From positions 1 through 33,549 of the forward strand of contig NZ_JARVSF010000048.1 of the NCBI RefSeq assembly GCF_030209355.1: 33,549 nt of DNA, read 5' to 3'. The notes under the pieces were generated by a model. The model made no database searches. It had not been told where the DNA came from and saw only the letters and a list, made by a program, of their open reading frames with translations. This document shows, piece by piece, positions 1-8,769 of this stretch (position 1 is its first letter; each line of letters opens with the position of its first letter). Both the position numbers and the translations under genes were made by a program. Source of the stretch: Pseudarthrobacter sp. fls2-241-R2A-127. GTDB taxonomy: Bacteria > Actinomycetota > Actinomycetes > Actinomycetales > Micrococcaceae.

Positions 1-1
1 A

Positions 2-169
2 GCCTGGGGGCAGCACATGAGCCACGAGTACATCCTCACGGACGACGACGCCGCACCCGCCGATGCCACCCACGCCCAGGACGTTCTTGAGCTCTCGATG
101 TTGACCATGCCGCAGCCAGGCGCCCCCATCGTTGATATCTCCTGGGAGAAATCCCCGCTGGATCTATAA
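2..169 (+). CDS. 3' end of an unknown gene (or a 50-aa small protein)
   Basis: An open frame enters from the left edge and ends at TAA 167-169. The visible peptide is acidic (an ILTDDDAAPADATHA stretch) and ends ISWEKSPLDL. An ATG at 17 lies a few bases after a GGGGG run that could serve as a ribosome binding site, so this could be a complete 50-aa gene, but it is just as likely to be the tail of a longer protein. I do not recognise the family. A strong terminator follows at 224-251 and fits the end of a transcription unit. Confidence 0.5.
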   Translation, partial: AWGQHMSHEYILTDDDAAPADATHAQDVLELSMLTMPQPGAPIVDISWEKSPLDL

Positions 170-223
170 CTTCATGCAGCAATGACGCTGCAGCACTGGT
201 TTTCCTTTTGCTGAGGGAAAAAC

Positions 224-251
224 TGAGGCCGGCCCCAAGGGGCCGGCCTCA
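224..251 (+). terminator. Strong hairpin terminator
   Basis: A perfect 13-bp inverted repeat (TGAGGCCGGCCCC, loop AA, GGGGCCGGCCTCA) is followed by GCCCCTTT. It lies 55 bp after the stop codon of the leftmost gene and can terminate that transcript. It may also serve the leftward gene at 333-503 on the other strand. Confidence 0.75.
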
Positions 252-311
252 GCCCCTTTAACCGCTAAAGGACCTCGCTCCGCTCGGGCTGCAGAAGCGC
301 TTTTCTGTTTT

Positions 312-330
312 GCTGCTGTCCTGACGGATT
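312..330. repeat. 19-bp direct repeat, copy 1
   Basis: GCTGCTGTCCTGACGGATT occurs here and again, identical and in the same orientation, at 922-940. The two copies bracket the pair of small membrane-protein genes. Their role is unknown. Confidence 0.7.
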
Positions 331-332
331 CC

Positions 333-503
333 TTAGGCGCGCCGACTTGCAGAAGCCATCCACCAGCAAACGGCGGCCACAGCACTGTTAAGCACCGCAA
401 TATAGATATCGCCGGCAGCAGGCCGACCAATGATCAGGTCCACGGCCACCAACACCACCGAGGTGCCCGCTGCAACACTGAACACCACCGCCACGATCTT
501 CAT
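333..503 (-). CDS. Small two-helix membrane protein
   Basis: This 56-aa protein starts at the ATG complementary to 501-503. That start sits a few bases behind GGGAGG on the minus strand, a better site than the in-frame ATG at 557. It has two hydrophobic stretches, about residues 3-23 (VAVVFSVAAGTSVVLVAV) and 35-50 (IAVLNSAVAAVCWWMA), with a basic SRRA tail, so it probably crosses the inner membrane twice. The family is not recognised. It lies downstream of, and in the same direction as, the 62-aa membrane protein at 598-786, which suggests a two-gene unit. The 19-bp repeat copy touches its 3' end. Confidence 0.5.
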   Translation of the reverse strand: MKIVAVVFSVAAGTSVVLVAVDLIIGRPAAGDIYIAVLNSAVAAVCWWMASASRRA

Positions 504-597
504 GGACCTCCCGGTCGGCGGCCTCCGCCCGTGAATGGTAGCTTGTTTGGCTGTCATCAGTTCGCGTCTACTGCTAAAGCCGGTGTCCCGTGTTGGG

Positions 598-786
598 CTA
601 CGTACCAGATGCGCGGAGGGACAAAACCGCACGAGCCGCAAAAGTGACTCCCGCGAGAAGCAGAATGACTGCCGAAACGACGGAGTACCAAGCCCCGTTG
701 GAACTGAGTGCGATGTATACGCCGATGAGAGAGAAAACAACTGCCCCCAGCGACCAAATGAGCGTTGCTCTTCTGGTGTTGTTCAT
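598..786 (-). CDS. Small two-helix membrane protein
   Basis: This 62-aa protein begins MNNTRRATLIWSLGAVVFSL and has two clear hydrophobic helices, at about residues 9-28 and 34-52, with positive charges at both ends. A GGGG run just before the ATG may be a weak ribosome binding site. It is cotranscribed in layout with the membrane protein at 333-503 (94-bp gap). No function can be assigned. Actinobacterial plasmids and islands often carry such short integral membrane proteins. Confidence 0.5.
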   Translation of the reverse strand: MNNTRRATLIWSLGAVVFSLIGVYIALSSNGAWYSVVSAVILLLAGVTFAARAVLSLRASGT

Positions 787-885
787 GGCCCCAGCCTAAG
801 GGACCAAAGATCAGAACGGGCGTCCGCTGGCGCGGCCGGCTGTGGGGCCAGTGCCGGCTCCGCAAAGCTCCGCCGCCCCTGACCC

Positions 886-910
886 TGTCTTGTCTTGTCT
901 TGTCTTGTCT
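886..910. repeat. TGTCT pentanucleotide repeat, five copies
   Basis: Five perfect tandem copies of TGTCT lie in the non-coding leader between the small membrane genes and parB. Being outside any supported gene, length changes here would affect spacing rather than a protein. Confidence 0.8.
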
Positions 911-921
911 TCGACATTTTG

Positions 922-940
922 GCTGCTGTCCTGACGGATT
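922..940. repeat. 19-bp direct repeat, copy 2
   Basis: Identical to 312-330 (GCTGCTGTCCTGACGGATT). It follows the TGTCT repeat directly. Confidence 0.7.
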
Positions 941-1288
941 GTACGTGTCCGCTCCGGCCCGTCTAGCCCCTCCATCGTCGGGGCCTGCGGTGCAGGAAAT
1001 GTCCCTGCGGCGCTCCTTCGTCGCTGGTTTCCTCCGGGAATTTCCCACCCCTTGCCCAGCGGGTAGACAGGCCTCCGTCGGCCACAGCGCCGCAAGCTTC
1101 GCCAGCAGCCAAAACAACGGTGGGGGAAGGGAAGCTGGCCGGTCACCAAAGCCGCCCCAGGCGACAACAGGGTCCACGCCCGCACCCATTCCACCCGCTT
1201 GACAGACATAGAAGCGTCGGGGAGGGAGGGGAAGCTGGCCGTCGTCTTGATCGCCCCACCACCCAACGTCTCTGCAAAGGCAAAAAAC
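941..1288. other. Non-coding leader of parB
   Basis: I see no convincing gene here. It contains two similar purine-rich direct repeats, GGGAAGCTGGCCG at about 1129-1141 and 1229-1241, each preceded by a G-rich tract. They lie about 100 bp apart and could be partition-site or regulatory elements for the downstream ParB. A TTGACA sits at 1199-1204, but no good -10 box follows it at normal spacing, so I do not call a promoter. Confidence 0.4.
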
Positions 1289-2228
1289 ATGACCGCAACA
1301 CCCACGCTCGAAATGCTCGACCCGGCAAACCTGACCGTTGACATCAACGTCCGGAAAGACGTCGCCCTGACCGCCGATTTCATCGCCAGCATCAAGGAAC
1401 ACGGCGTGATGGAACCGGTAATCGCCCACCGCAAGGATGACGGCACCGTGCACGTCCTGATGGGCCAGCGCCGTACTCGCGCCGCAGTCGAGGCAGGGCG
1501 GCCCCTGATCCCGGTAATGATCATCGAGTCCCCCGAGGAAGCCGAACGCATCGTCACACAGGTGGTAGAGAACATCCAGCGCGCCGAACTGACCGAGGCC
1601 GACGAGGCCGACGCCTACCACCAGCTGTCCCTGATCGGTGTTTCGGCGGCCGCGATCGCCAAGAAGACCGGACGGACCAAGACCACCGTCGAGTCCGCCC
1701 TCAAAGCCAAGTCCACCGAGACCGGGGCCGCCGCCCTGGGCAAGGGATACACCATCGAAGAAGCCCTCATTCTCGCTGAGTTTGAGGACGACGAGGAAGC
1801 AACGGCCGAACTCGAGTCCGTCATCATGGACGAACCCGACATGCTCCTGCACGTCACCCAGCAGCTGCGCGACAAGCGCGACCGCGCCGCCGCGCTGGCA
1901 GCCCTCACCGCAGAACTGGAAGCAGCCGGAACCATCGTTGTTCCCGAATGCGGGTACGGGGAGGACAGCGAAACCCTCCGCGTCACGTCCCTGAAAAGGG
2001 CCGACGCGGAACCGGCCACCGACGAGGACGGTAACGCGGTCTACATCGAGACGGGCTATCGCGGCGAACCCTCCACCGTCGCCGTCGTCACCGGCTGGAA
2101 AGACCTGGGCTTCACCCTCCGCTACTACAGCGGCTACGGCACCTCATCGGCCCCGAAAGGCCCCATGACCGACGAGCAGAAGGCCGAACGGAAAACCCTG
2201 ATCGAGAACAACAAGCTGATGCAGTCAG
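1289..2228 (+). pseudogene. parB: ParB-family partition protein, 5' part (gene split by insertion)
   Basis: The protein is an N-terminal ParB/Srx-fold nuclease-like domain followed by a helix-turn-helix. The arginine patch GQRRTRAA is at residues 59-66, ENIQR at 94-98, and a KorB/ParB-type HTH at about 118-138 (VSAAAIAKKTGRTKTTVESA). ParB proteins bind centromere-like parS sites and partner with ParA to segregate plasmids or chromosomes. The ATG at 1289, preceded by AAAGG, gives a normal ParB N-terminus; an in-frame TTG at 1199 would add unrelated residues. Family-like sequence runs to ENNKLMQS and then gives way to foreign sequence that stops at 2248. The missing C-terminal part is found near 9322-9731. 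The gene is therefore broken by a ~7.1 kb insertion, although the truncated protein keeps the parS-binding regions and might still bind DNA. No parA is visible in the window. Confidence 0.85.
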
Positions 2229-2247
2229 TCCTGTTGACTGAACTTTA

Positions 2248-2266
2248 GAGGCTGAGCTGCAGCCTC
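2248..2266. repeat. Dyad at the left end of the insertion
   Basis: GAGGCTG and CAGCCTC form a 7-bp inverted repeat with a 5-base loop, just inside the left border and just before the recombinase ribosome binding site. A second dyad (CAGTCA ... TGACTG, 2222-2240) lies at the border itself. These could be recombinase arm or core sites, or a structure limiting read-through from parB. Confidence 0.4.
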
Positions 2267-2283
2267 CAAAGGAGGAGGTCATC

Positions 2284-3468
2284 GTGGACGAAATGCGGCT
2301 GAAGTTGATCGAGGGAAAGGTCGGGTTGCCGCGCATCGGCGCGGTCCGTCGAAATGCGGCAGGTCTGCTGCCGTACGTTGTCGTCGATGACATGGAGCGT
2401 GAGATCGAGGTGTTTTCCGCGTTCCTAGGCGATCTCGTGCTGACTGACATGAGCGCGCTGACGGTGCGCTCGTATGGCAATGACCTGTTGCGCTGGTGGC
2501 GGGTGTTGCAACTGCTCGGCCTTCCTTGGGATCAAGTGGACCGGCTGGAGGTCGAAGTCATGGTCGGCTGGATGCGGTCGGCGGTGAATCCTCAGAGGCG
2601 GGGGAGTGGGGCGCGGGGGATGAATCCGCGGACTGGGAAGCGGCCGCTGCCCGAAGGGTATGCCCCCGCGACGATTAATCACGAGTTGGCTGTCCTCGCC
2701 TCCTTTTATGCCTTCCATGCACGGTTCGGCCGCGGACCGGTAACGAACCCTGTCCCGGAAAGCCTGAGCCGCCGGGCCCGCCTGGCGCATCGCAGTCCGA
2801 TGGAGGTGACTCCGAGATTGCGCCGCGCGCCGTTGCGGCAGAAGCCGGCCGTGCTGGCACCCCGATCCATTCCGGACGATCTCGCTGATGAGCTGCTCGG
2901 TGCACTCAAGACCAGCCGTGACCGGGCACTCGTAAGCCTTTACCTATCATCCGGTGCCAGGGCGAGCGAACTCCTTGGAGTCCACGGTAACCAGGTGGAC
3001 TGGGCCCGGCAGCGTGTCTGGGTCATTTCAAAAGGGTCCCGCGCGCTTGAACCGGTCCCCGCGTCGCCGGAGTCATTGGAGCATCTGGCCGCATACTTTC
3101 ATCAGCACGGAACCCCGGGACCCGACGAACTGATTTGGCGGGCCCTGCACGGAACGCCGCGGCCACTGAATTATCACGCGGCCCGACGGATCCTGCAGCG
3201 TGCGAACGCCGCCCTTGGTACGGACTGGTCATTGCACGATCTGCGGCACACCACCATCGACCGGATGGTGTCGGATCCGAACCTGACGTTGCCAGAGGTG
3301 ATGGCCGTGACCCGCCACCGGCACGTGTCGTCGCTGGCGCCTTACCTGCGGCCGCGGATCGATGAAGTCTTCGAAAAAGTGCAGGAGCACTTCGCTGCAC
3401 CCCGCCCGGAACCTACGTTGACCCCTGGTTATGACGCCGACGACTACAAGGCGGTGTTCGGTGGTTAA
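2284..3468 (+). CDS. Tyrosine recombinase (TnpA-like), first of a pair
   Basis: A 394-aa site-specific recombinase that would cut and rejoin DNA through a covalent phosphotyrosine. An N-terminal SAM-like core-binding domain lies at about residues 35-160. The catalytic domain shows Arg226 (SSGARASELLG), Lys250, His318 and Arg321 (HDLRHT), His345 and the nucleophile Tyr354 (RHRHVSSLAPYLRP), so the set is intact. The GTG start at 2284 follows a near-consensus AAAGGAGGAGGTC. The gene overlaps the next recombinase by 8 bp (GTGGTTAA), indicating translational coupling. Length and pairing resemble TnpA of the Tn554 family, or one member of recombinase-array elements. It is the first gene inside the insertion that broke parB. 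Confidence 0.9.
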   Translation: MDEMRLKLIEGKVGLPRIGAVRRNAAGLLPYVVVDDMEREIEVFSAFLGDLVLTDMSALTVRSYGNDLLRWWRVLQLLGLPWDQVDRLEVEVMVGWMRSAVNPQRRGSGARGMNPRTGKRPLPEGYAPATINHELAVLASFYAFHARFGRGPVTNPVPESLSRRARLAHRSPMEVTPRLRRAPLRQKPAVLAPRSIPDDLADELLGALKTSRDRALVSLYLSSGARASELLGVHGNQVDWARQRVWVISKGSRALEPVPASPESLEHLAAYFHQHGTPGPDELIWRALHGTPRPLNYHAARRILQRANAALGTDWSLHDLRHTTIDRMVSDPNLTLPEVMAVTRHRHVSSLAPYLRPRIDEVFEKVQEHFAAPRPEPTLTPGYDADDYKAVFGG

Positions 3469-5893
3469 GGCGCTCCGTCGTCCCCAGCAGCGGCAGCTGG
3501 AACCCGCGTCTGCGGGCAGAAAGCGGTCCCGCAGCATCATCACCCCCGGTCCGGTAAGTCCACCGACGGTCCCGCCGCGCCCGCAGGGGGACCTTGACAC
3601 CGCGACGCTGGAGACGATCAACGCGCTTGCGGATAAGATTTGGCCGCGGTCTCAGCCCAGGTGCTCTCTACGCCGCGCCGGGTTGCGGTGGGTGCTCGGC
3701 CATCTCGAAGGGCACCCTGGCGGGACGTGGCAGGAACGGTGGGTCGCTTCGGGGCTGAACGACGGGGTACGGCGGATCCGCGAGCTGAGAACCGGGAACC
3801 AGAAGGTGGACGGGGAACTGGGTCATTCGCTCCTTATCCTGTGCTGCCTTCGTGTGATCCGGCCTTCCTTGGCAGCTTTCCGGGGCAACAGTTTCGTGCG
3901 CTACCACGAACATTTTGAAGCGGCCCAGAACGACCCCGATCTGAAGCGGTTTCTGGCATTGGTGGACAAGCATGACACCTCTGGCCATTTCAAACGTTGT
4001 GCTCGCTTTGATGTCGCCGCGGCGTTGACGACCCAGGGTATTGCTTTCGCTGATCTGACTCCGGAAGGGCTGCTTCATTATGCGATCGCGACCCGCGAAG
4101 GTGGCTGGGGCGCTGGTTACGAGTCCTATGTGGGTCACCTCGCCTGGCGGATCATGGCAGAGTCCGGGCACTTCCCAAAGCATGTCCCTTCTACGTTGCG
4201 CGGTGCGATGCGGGCGCCTGCCATGACTCCCACAGAGCTGGTTGGCCGGCACGATATCGCCGATCCGGACATCCACGCGCTCTTCGTTGCTTACCTGACC
4301 CGCCGGAGCCACGACATCGATTACACAAGTCTGCGAGATCTCGCGGGAGACCTCTGCGGCAAGTTCTGGGCCGGGCTTCTGAAGGTCAACCCCGCCCAGA
4401 AGGATCTCGCGCTCACACCGGAAGACTATGAAAAATGGCGGGCTGTGCTGGAAATCCGGCAAGATGGTCGGCCACGTCTGAGCGCGCACGCGGTCATGAC
4501 AAACATCCGTGCCTTCTACCTCGACATCCAAGGCTGGGCTGCCCAGGAACCAGAACGTTGGGCCCGGTGGGTGGCGCCGTGCCCCATAAGTGGCAGGGAG
4601 ACCCGGTCGCGCGCAAAGGCGAACCGGAGAGCCAAAGAACGCATGGATGCCCGGATGCGCAGGCTTCAGCCAGCCCTTCCAGCCTTCGTCGCTGCTGTCT
4701 CCGCCCGCCGGGACCACTTCCATGACCTTTTGAAGGCACCAACGGACGCTGCGCCGAACCAGGAACTGAGCGTCGGAACAAAGCGCTACCGGCGGCTGTT
4801 CACCGCCGGCGATGCCCGGCATGCCCAGATCCATGGCCGGCCCAATATCCGGGTATTCGATGAATCGACCGGAAAGAAGGTCAACGTCACGTTCACCGAA
4901 GACGCAGCGTTCTGGCAATGGGCAGCAGTAGAGACCTTGCGGCACACGGGGCTTCGGTGCGAAGAACTCCTGGAACTATCCCAATTGAGCATCCGGCAGT
5001 ACATCCGGCCCAACGGTGAAGTTGTGGCGCTGCTCGTTGTCGCCCCATCCAAAAGCGACCGCGAACGCGTCCTCCCTATGACAGCGGATTTGTTCCATGT
5101 GATCGCAACGATCATCCGCCGCCTCACCAGGAACCGCCCGGACGTGCCGTTGGCGACCCGCTTTGACCCGTACGAGCGGATCACCAGCGAGCCCCAACCC
5201 TTCTTGTTTCAACGCACCATCGGACAGCGCACCGAGGTCATCAACCCCGGATCGCTGCGAGATGAACTGGGAAGACTCAGCGATGCCGTAGCTGGCGAGC
5301 ACCCGGAACTGGCCGGCTGTCGATTTACCCCGCACGACTTCCGCCGCCTTTTCGCGACCGACCTCGTGAACCACGGTCTGCCAATTCACATCGGAGCCGC
5401 GCTCCTTGGGCACCTGGACGTCCAGACCACCCACGGCTACGTCACCGTCTTCCAGGAAGACGTCATCCGGCACTACCAGGCCCACCTCGCCGGAAGGCGG
5501 GCCGCCAGGCCTGTCAGGGAATACCGGGCAGCGACTGGCACGGAATGGGCCGAGTTCGAGGAGCACTTCGATAAGCGCAAGGTTGAACTGGGCAACTGCG
5601 GGCGCCCCTACTCGACCCCCTGCGAGCACGAGCACGCCTGCATCCGGTGCCCCATGCTCCAAGTCGACCCTTCCATGCTCGATCGCCTCGACGAAATCAA
5701 TACAGACCTCATCGCCCGGCGGGAGCTCGCCCAAAGTAAAGGCTGGCTTGGTGAGCTCGAAGGCATCGACCTCACCCTTCAGTTTCTGCAATATAAGCGC
5801 GCCGACGCACATCGCCTCGGGCGAATGACTTCCACCAACCTTGGTATGCCAGCTGTCCGCGGAGTACGGGCTGCAGAGGGAACAAGCCGTTAA
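3461..5893 (+). CDS. Large tyrosine recombinase (TnpB-like), second of a pair
   Basis: The GTG at 3461 overlaps the stop of the preceding recombinase and follows AAGG at a normal distance, giving 810 aa. An ATG at 3431 would add ten residues and overlap more deeply. The catalytic domain sits near the C-terminal third: Arg499 (RHTGLRCEELLEL), His625/Arg628 (PHDFRRL), His651 (LLGH) and Tyr660 (THGYVTV). After it comes a cysteine-rich block at residues ~713-733 (C..P...PC.H..AC.RCPML), a probable zinc-binding motif typical of this large TnpB-like group. The family works with a shorter TnpA-like partner, here the upstream gene. The usual third small gene (tnpC) is absent: the next gene ends only 16 bp beyond and faces the opposite way. 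The long N-terminal region (1-400) has no motif I can name. Confidence 0.88.
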   Translation: MVKALRRPQQRQLEPASAGRKRSRSIITPGPVSPPTVPPRPQGDLDTATLETINALADKIWPRSQPRCSLRRAGLRWVLGHLEGHPGGTWQERWVASGLNDGVRRIRELRTGNQKVDGELGHSLLILCCLRVIRPSLAAFRGNSFVRYHEHFEAAQNDPDLKRFLALVDKHDTSGHFKRCARFDVAAALTTQGIAFADLTPEGLLHYAIATREGGWGAGYESYVGHLAWRIMAESGHFPKHVPSTLRGAMRAPAMTPTELVGRHDIADPDIHALFVAYLTRRSHDIDYTSLRDLAGDLCGKFWAGLLKVNPAQKDLALTPEDYEKWRAVLEIRQDGRPRLSAHAVMTNIRAFYLDIQGWAAQEPERWARWVAPCPISGRETRSRAKANRRAKERMDARMRRLQPALPAFVAAVSARRDHFHDLLKAPTDAAPNQELSVGTKRYRRLFTAGDARHAQIHGRPNIRVFDESTGKKVNVTFTEDAAFWQWAAVETLRHTGLRCEELLELSQLSIRQYIRPNGEVVALLVVAPSKSDRERVLPMTADLFHVIATIIRRLTRNRPDVPLATRFDPYERITSEPQPFLFQRTIGQRTEVINPGSLRDELGRLSDAVAGEHPELAGCRFTPHDFRRLFATDLVNHGLPIHIGAALLGHLDVQTTHGYVTVFQEDVIRHYQAHLAGRRAARPVREYRAATGTEWAEFEEHFDKRKVELGNCGRPYSTPCEHEHACIRCPMLQVDPSMLDRLDEINTDLIARRELAQSKGWLGELEGIDLTLQFLQYKRADAHRLGRMTSTNLGMPAVRGVRAAEGTSR

Positions 5894-5909
5894 GGCCGGG
5901 TTCTGTGCA

Positions 5910-6692
5910 TTATCGCGAGTTCCAACGGAACCAGCGGACGCCTATCGTGGCGCATACGGTGACATAACCAATGCAGGCCAGGAGTGCGTTGGTGTCCTGA
6001 CCGCTCCATGAGGAGGCGTTCAATGTATCGGCGAAAAGTGTCATGAGTGCGCCGACAGGGGACCAGGCCGCGATCGTTTTCATCGTGTCGCCGAGGATGC
6101 CGGTTCCGCCCAGGAGGCCGAGTAGGAGCAGGAGGATCATGAGCACGCGGCTGATCGCGTTGATGGCGCTGGTGGATTGAACCAGCCCGACGACGGCTTG
6201 GCCGATGGAGAGGAACACGGCGGCACCGAGGAGAGAAACCGCTATGGCCAGGAGGTACTGCCCGGGGCTGAGCGTCAGCCCGTAGGCGATGGCTCCGACG
6301 ATCACGACGATGACGGAGGCGAGGAGATTGGTGGCCACCTGGACGAGGACCCGGCTCGTCATGATCATCCACGTTGGCGCAGGGGTGATCCGGAGTCTTT
6401 GCAGCACCCCGACATCGCGGTCATGGGCCAGCGCGAGCGTGTATCCGAACAGGCCTGAGGTGAGCAGACCCAACGTAAGGGCCAGGCCGATGACCAGGCT
6501 GGATCCACCGAGCCGGCTTTGCCCCTTGCCGACCGTGTTGGCAACCAGGATCACTATCGGCAGGAGAATGCTCAGGAAGAGCGATGTCTTACTGTTGAGC
6601 AGCACAAGGAAATCGGAGCGAAGCAGCGACCGTAGGGCCAGGCCAAGCGGCGGGCGCGTGGTGTTGACGCCGGTGTTAGTCACGGATCTCAC
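5910..6692 (-). CDS. ABC-2 type exporter, membrane permease
   Basis: A 260-aa integral membrane protein with about six hydrophobic segments. A short cytoplasmic N-terminus is followed by SKTSLFLSILLPIVILVANT, and later segments cover about residues 60-90, 110-140, 150-170, 180-200 and 235-250. The pattern matches ABC-2 (DrrB/NodJ-like) permeases of drug or polyketide exporters. It overlaps the ATPase gene by 17 bp, so the two are translationally coupled and should form one exporter (two permeases and two ATPases) in the cytoplasmic membrane. The substrate is unknown. It is cargo of the insertion in parB and converges with the recombinase genes. Confidence 0.88.
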   Translation of the reverse strand: MRSVTNTGVNTTRPPLGLALRSLLRSDFLVLLNSKTSLFLSILLPIVILVANTVGKGQSRLGGSSLVIGLALTLGLLTSGLFGYTLALAHDRDVGVLQRLRITPAPTWMIMTSRVLVQVATNLLASVIVVIVGAIAYGLTLSPGQYLLAIAVSLLGAAVFLSIGQAVVGLVQSTSAINAISRVLMILLLLLGLLGGTGILGDTMKTIAAWSPVGALMTLFADTLNASSWSGQDTNALLACIGYVTVCATIGVRWFRWNSR

Positions 6693-7467
6693 TTCCTGTC
6701 AGTCCGATGAAGACGTCCTCCAGTGTCGGCGCTCCATGGGCGACCGAAAGCACCCTGGGGTCGTCCTTATGTTTGTTGATCAGCTCCGACGGTCTTCCCT
6801 CGGTGAGCAGTATTCCGTGGTCGATGATCGCCACCCGGTCACAGACAGCCTGGGCCTCCTCCATCGAGTGGGTCGTGAGGAGGATGCTGTTGCCTTCTGA
6901 CCGGAGTTCCTCGATGCGGCGCCATAGTCCGCGGCGCGATTGGGGGTCCAGCCCGGCAGTCGGTTCGTCCAGCAGCAACAGGAGGGGGTTATGGATGGTG
7001 GCGATAAACAGTGCGAGGCGTTGTTGTTGCCCGCCGGACAACTGCTTGAACTTCTTGCCCAGTTCGTCGGCAAGGCCGACAGTGCGCATGCTGTCGCGCA
7101 CCTGATCCTTGGAGAGTTTCACCCCGTACAGACCGGCATAAAGTCTTGCGATCTCTTGAATGCTCAGTTCGGCCTGGAAACTTGATGATTGCAATTGCAC
7201 TCCAAGGAGCGCTTTGACTGCCAGAGGCTGCTGTTCGACATCGAGACCGTCTACCAGCAGGTCGCCCCAGGCCGGCCTGACCAGCCCCTCGATGGCACTC
7301 AGGGTACTGGTCTTCCCTGCACCGTTCGGGCCCAACAGGCCGAAGATCTCCCCGCGCTGAATCCGAAAGCTGACACCGTCAACCACCGTGCGGCCGTCAT
7401 ACGCCACTCTTAGCTGACTGACTTCCAGAACCGGAGGTGATCCTGGCTCATTAACTTCACTCGTCAT
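6676..7467 (-). CDS. ABC-2 type exporter, ATP-binding protein
   Basis: A 263-aa nucleotide-binding subunit with Walker A GPNGAGKT at residues 46-53, signature LSGGQQQR at 143-150, Walker B LLLLLDEP at 162-169 and the switch histidine at about 200 (LLTTHSMEEA). All catalytic residues are present. The C-terminal APTLEDVFIGLTG motif is typical of DrrA/CcmA-type exporters, which handle drugs, antibiotics or lipids. ATG at 7467 is preceded by GAGGGGACG at suitable spacing. It is the first gene of the leftward exporter operon. No regulator is encoded beside it; the 400-bp region upstream probably holds its promoter. Confidence 0.92.
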   Translation of the reverse strand: MTSEVNEPGSPPVLEVSQLRVAYDGRTVVDGVSFRIQRGEIFGLLGPNGAGKTSTLSAIEGLVRPAWGDLLVDGLDVEQQPLAVKALLGVQLQSSSFQAELSIQEIARLYAGLYGVKLSKDQVRDSMRTVGLADELGKKFKQLSGGQQQRLALFIATIHNPLLLLLDEPTAGLDPQSRRGLWRRIEELRSEGNSILLTTHSMEEAQAVCDRVAIIDHGILLTEGRPSELINKHKDDPRVLSVAHGAPTLEDVFIGLTGSEIRD

Positions 7468-7870
7468 GCTGCGTCCCCTCAGACCACGGGGGCAACCCGG
7501 ACCGTGGGTAGTTCCTTATGCGAGTCTAGTTCGAGGAGGCCGCGAGAATAGCTAGGCGGTTTATCACAAACGTCGCAACAGGTCGGTTCCGAACTATCAG
7601 GGCAGGACAGGTTCGAAGACGAGTACTACTTTTCAGTGCAAAGCAGATGCGGTTGCCAACAAGTTTTGTCCCCCCTGCGCCGAAGTGACTTCTGATCAGC
7701 GTCCGTCGCGCGGGCGACTACCGGGGACTGCGGTAAAGAGAGGGGGGTAGATGGGGGTGACTTTTCGTTGGGGGGAGTCTTTACTGTGAGGTATCTCCAA
7801 TAGTGGGGATAACGGGCCATCCAAGTAGCCGCCGGACGAAGATTGCGGCGGCAGTAAAGAGAATGCCCTT
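7468..7870. other. Intergenic region upstream of the ABC exporter
   Basis: I see no credible gene on either strand. It contains the presumed leftward exporter promoter and a G-rich tract (about 7739-7778). Two similar short motifs, GCGGTAAAGAGAG near 7731 and GGCAGTAAAGAGAA near 7849, occur in direct orientation, the second just before the small gene at 7871. Confidence 0.35.
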
Positions 7871-8071
7871 ATGCAGGATCCGCGCCAGGCAGCCCTTGAA
7901 ATGGTCCAGCAAAACAGGGCCAGCATCGAGAATCTGTGGTTGAGATATTTTGCCAACGGCGGCAATTCCGGTCCCCTCGACTTCGAGGCCTACGTTTACG
8001 GTCTCCTTGATCCGGACGAGTACGACGCCTTAATCCTTTTCTGGGCGGTCGAGGAAGTATCAGCACGCTAG
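7871..8071 (+). CDS. Small acidic hypothetical protein
   Basis: This 66-aa protein (MQDPRQAALEMVQQNRASIE...) is amphipathic and acidic, with a LWLRYFANGG segment and the ending FWAVEEVSAR. Amino-acid composition looks protein-like rather than that of a shadow frame, and AAAGAGA upstream could be a ribosome binding site, somewhat far from the ATG. No motif is recognised. It is cargo of the parB insertion and points away from the exporter. Confidence 0.5.
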   Translation: MQDPRQAALEMVQQNRASIENLWLRYFANGGNSGPLDFEAYVYGLLDPDEYDALILFWAVEEVSAR

Positions 8072-8303
8072 CTCGTTTCTGGCTTCACGCAGCGCTTGAG
8101 CCTTGCCCACGCTCATACAGCCAAGGAAGGCCCGGGCCGCCCCATGGTCTACTAGGGGCGTTGCCCCCGCCCTGCGATTGCTTCGAGGATCTGCTGCTTT
8201 GTCAGACCCCTTTGCTGTTGGCCGAGATCACCGGCAAATTGCTGGGCCGGCTCGGCTGCGCTCTTCTCTGCAGCGCAGCAACCAGGTTGATTGAGCGGGA
8301 AAG

Positions 8304-8549
8304 CTACCGTGGCCAACCCTCGCGGATCCTCCAGCCCTCAGCGGGCGTATAGCTTGCGAGGACAGAACGCTCGCCAAAAACGGGATCTGATCCCGGGGTA
8401 TGACACAGAACAGCGGAGTTGCACTCCAAACCCCACAGGGCATCCTGCGCTTTTCTTAGAGCTTCGCCAAAACTGGCAGAGTAAATAACCGAGCGACCAA
8501 CAGACCGCTCCGTCACGTATTCCACGAGATAGGGCATGCTCCGAAGCAT
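8304..8549 (-). CDS. Small hypothetical protein
   Basis: This 81-aa protein includes PYLVEYVTERSVGRSVIYSA and FGEALRKAQDALWGLECNSA, with a protein-like pattern of a short beta hairpin, a helix and aromatic strands. ATG at 8549 is preceded by GATGAGG at about six bases, whereas the next in-frame ATG (8537) has its GGAG too close. No family is recognised. It lies alone on the minus strand within the insertion. Confidence 0.45.
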   Translation of the reverse strand: MLRSMPYLVEYVTERSVGRSVIYSASFGEALRKAQDALWGLECNSAVLCHTPGSDPVFGERSVLASYTPAEGWRIREGWPR

Positions 8550-8769
8550 GACAGCCTCATCAGGGCCTCAACAGGGCCGGAAGGCACCTTTGCTTACCCC
8601 GGCGAAAGCCGAGCGATGACGCTGTCAGTACAGCCTGCGGCCGAAGCGGCGAGTGGACCTGCCCGCAACCAAAGCGCAGACCCGACAAAGGGACATCGGC
8701 CGTAGACAGGCATTCTGCGACCAATCTGCAGCGCCTAACAGTCAGCTTCGTCCGCTCTACAGTCCAGGT

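Noticed and set aside
3668..4945. A 425-residue minus-strand frame inside the large recombinase
   Set aside because: It is a shadow of a recombinase with an intact catalytic domain.
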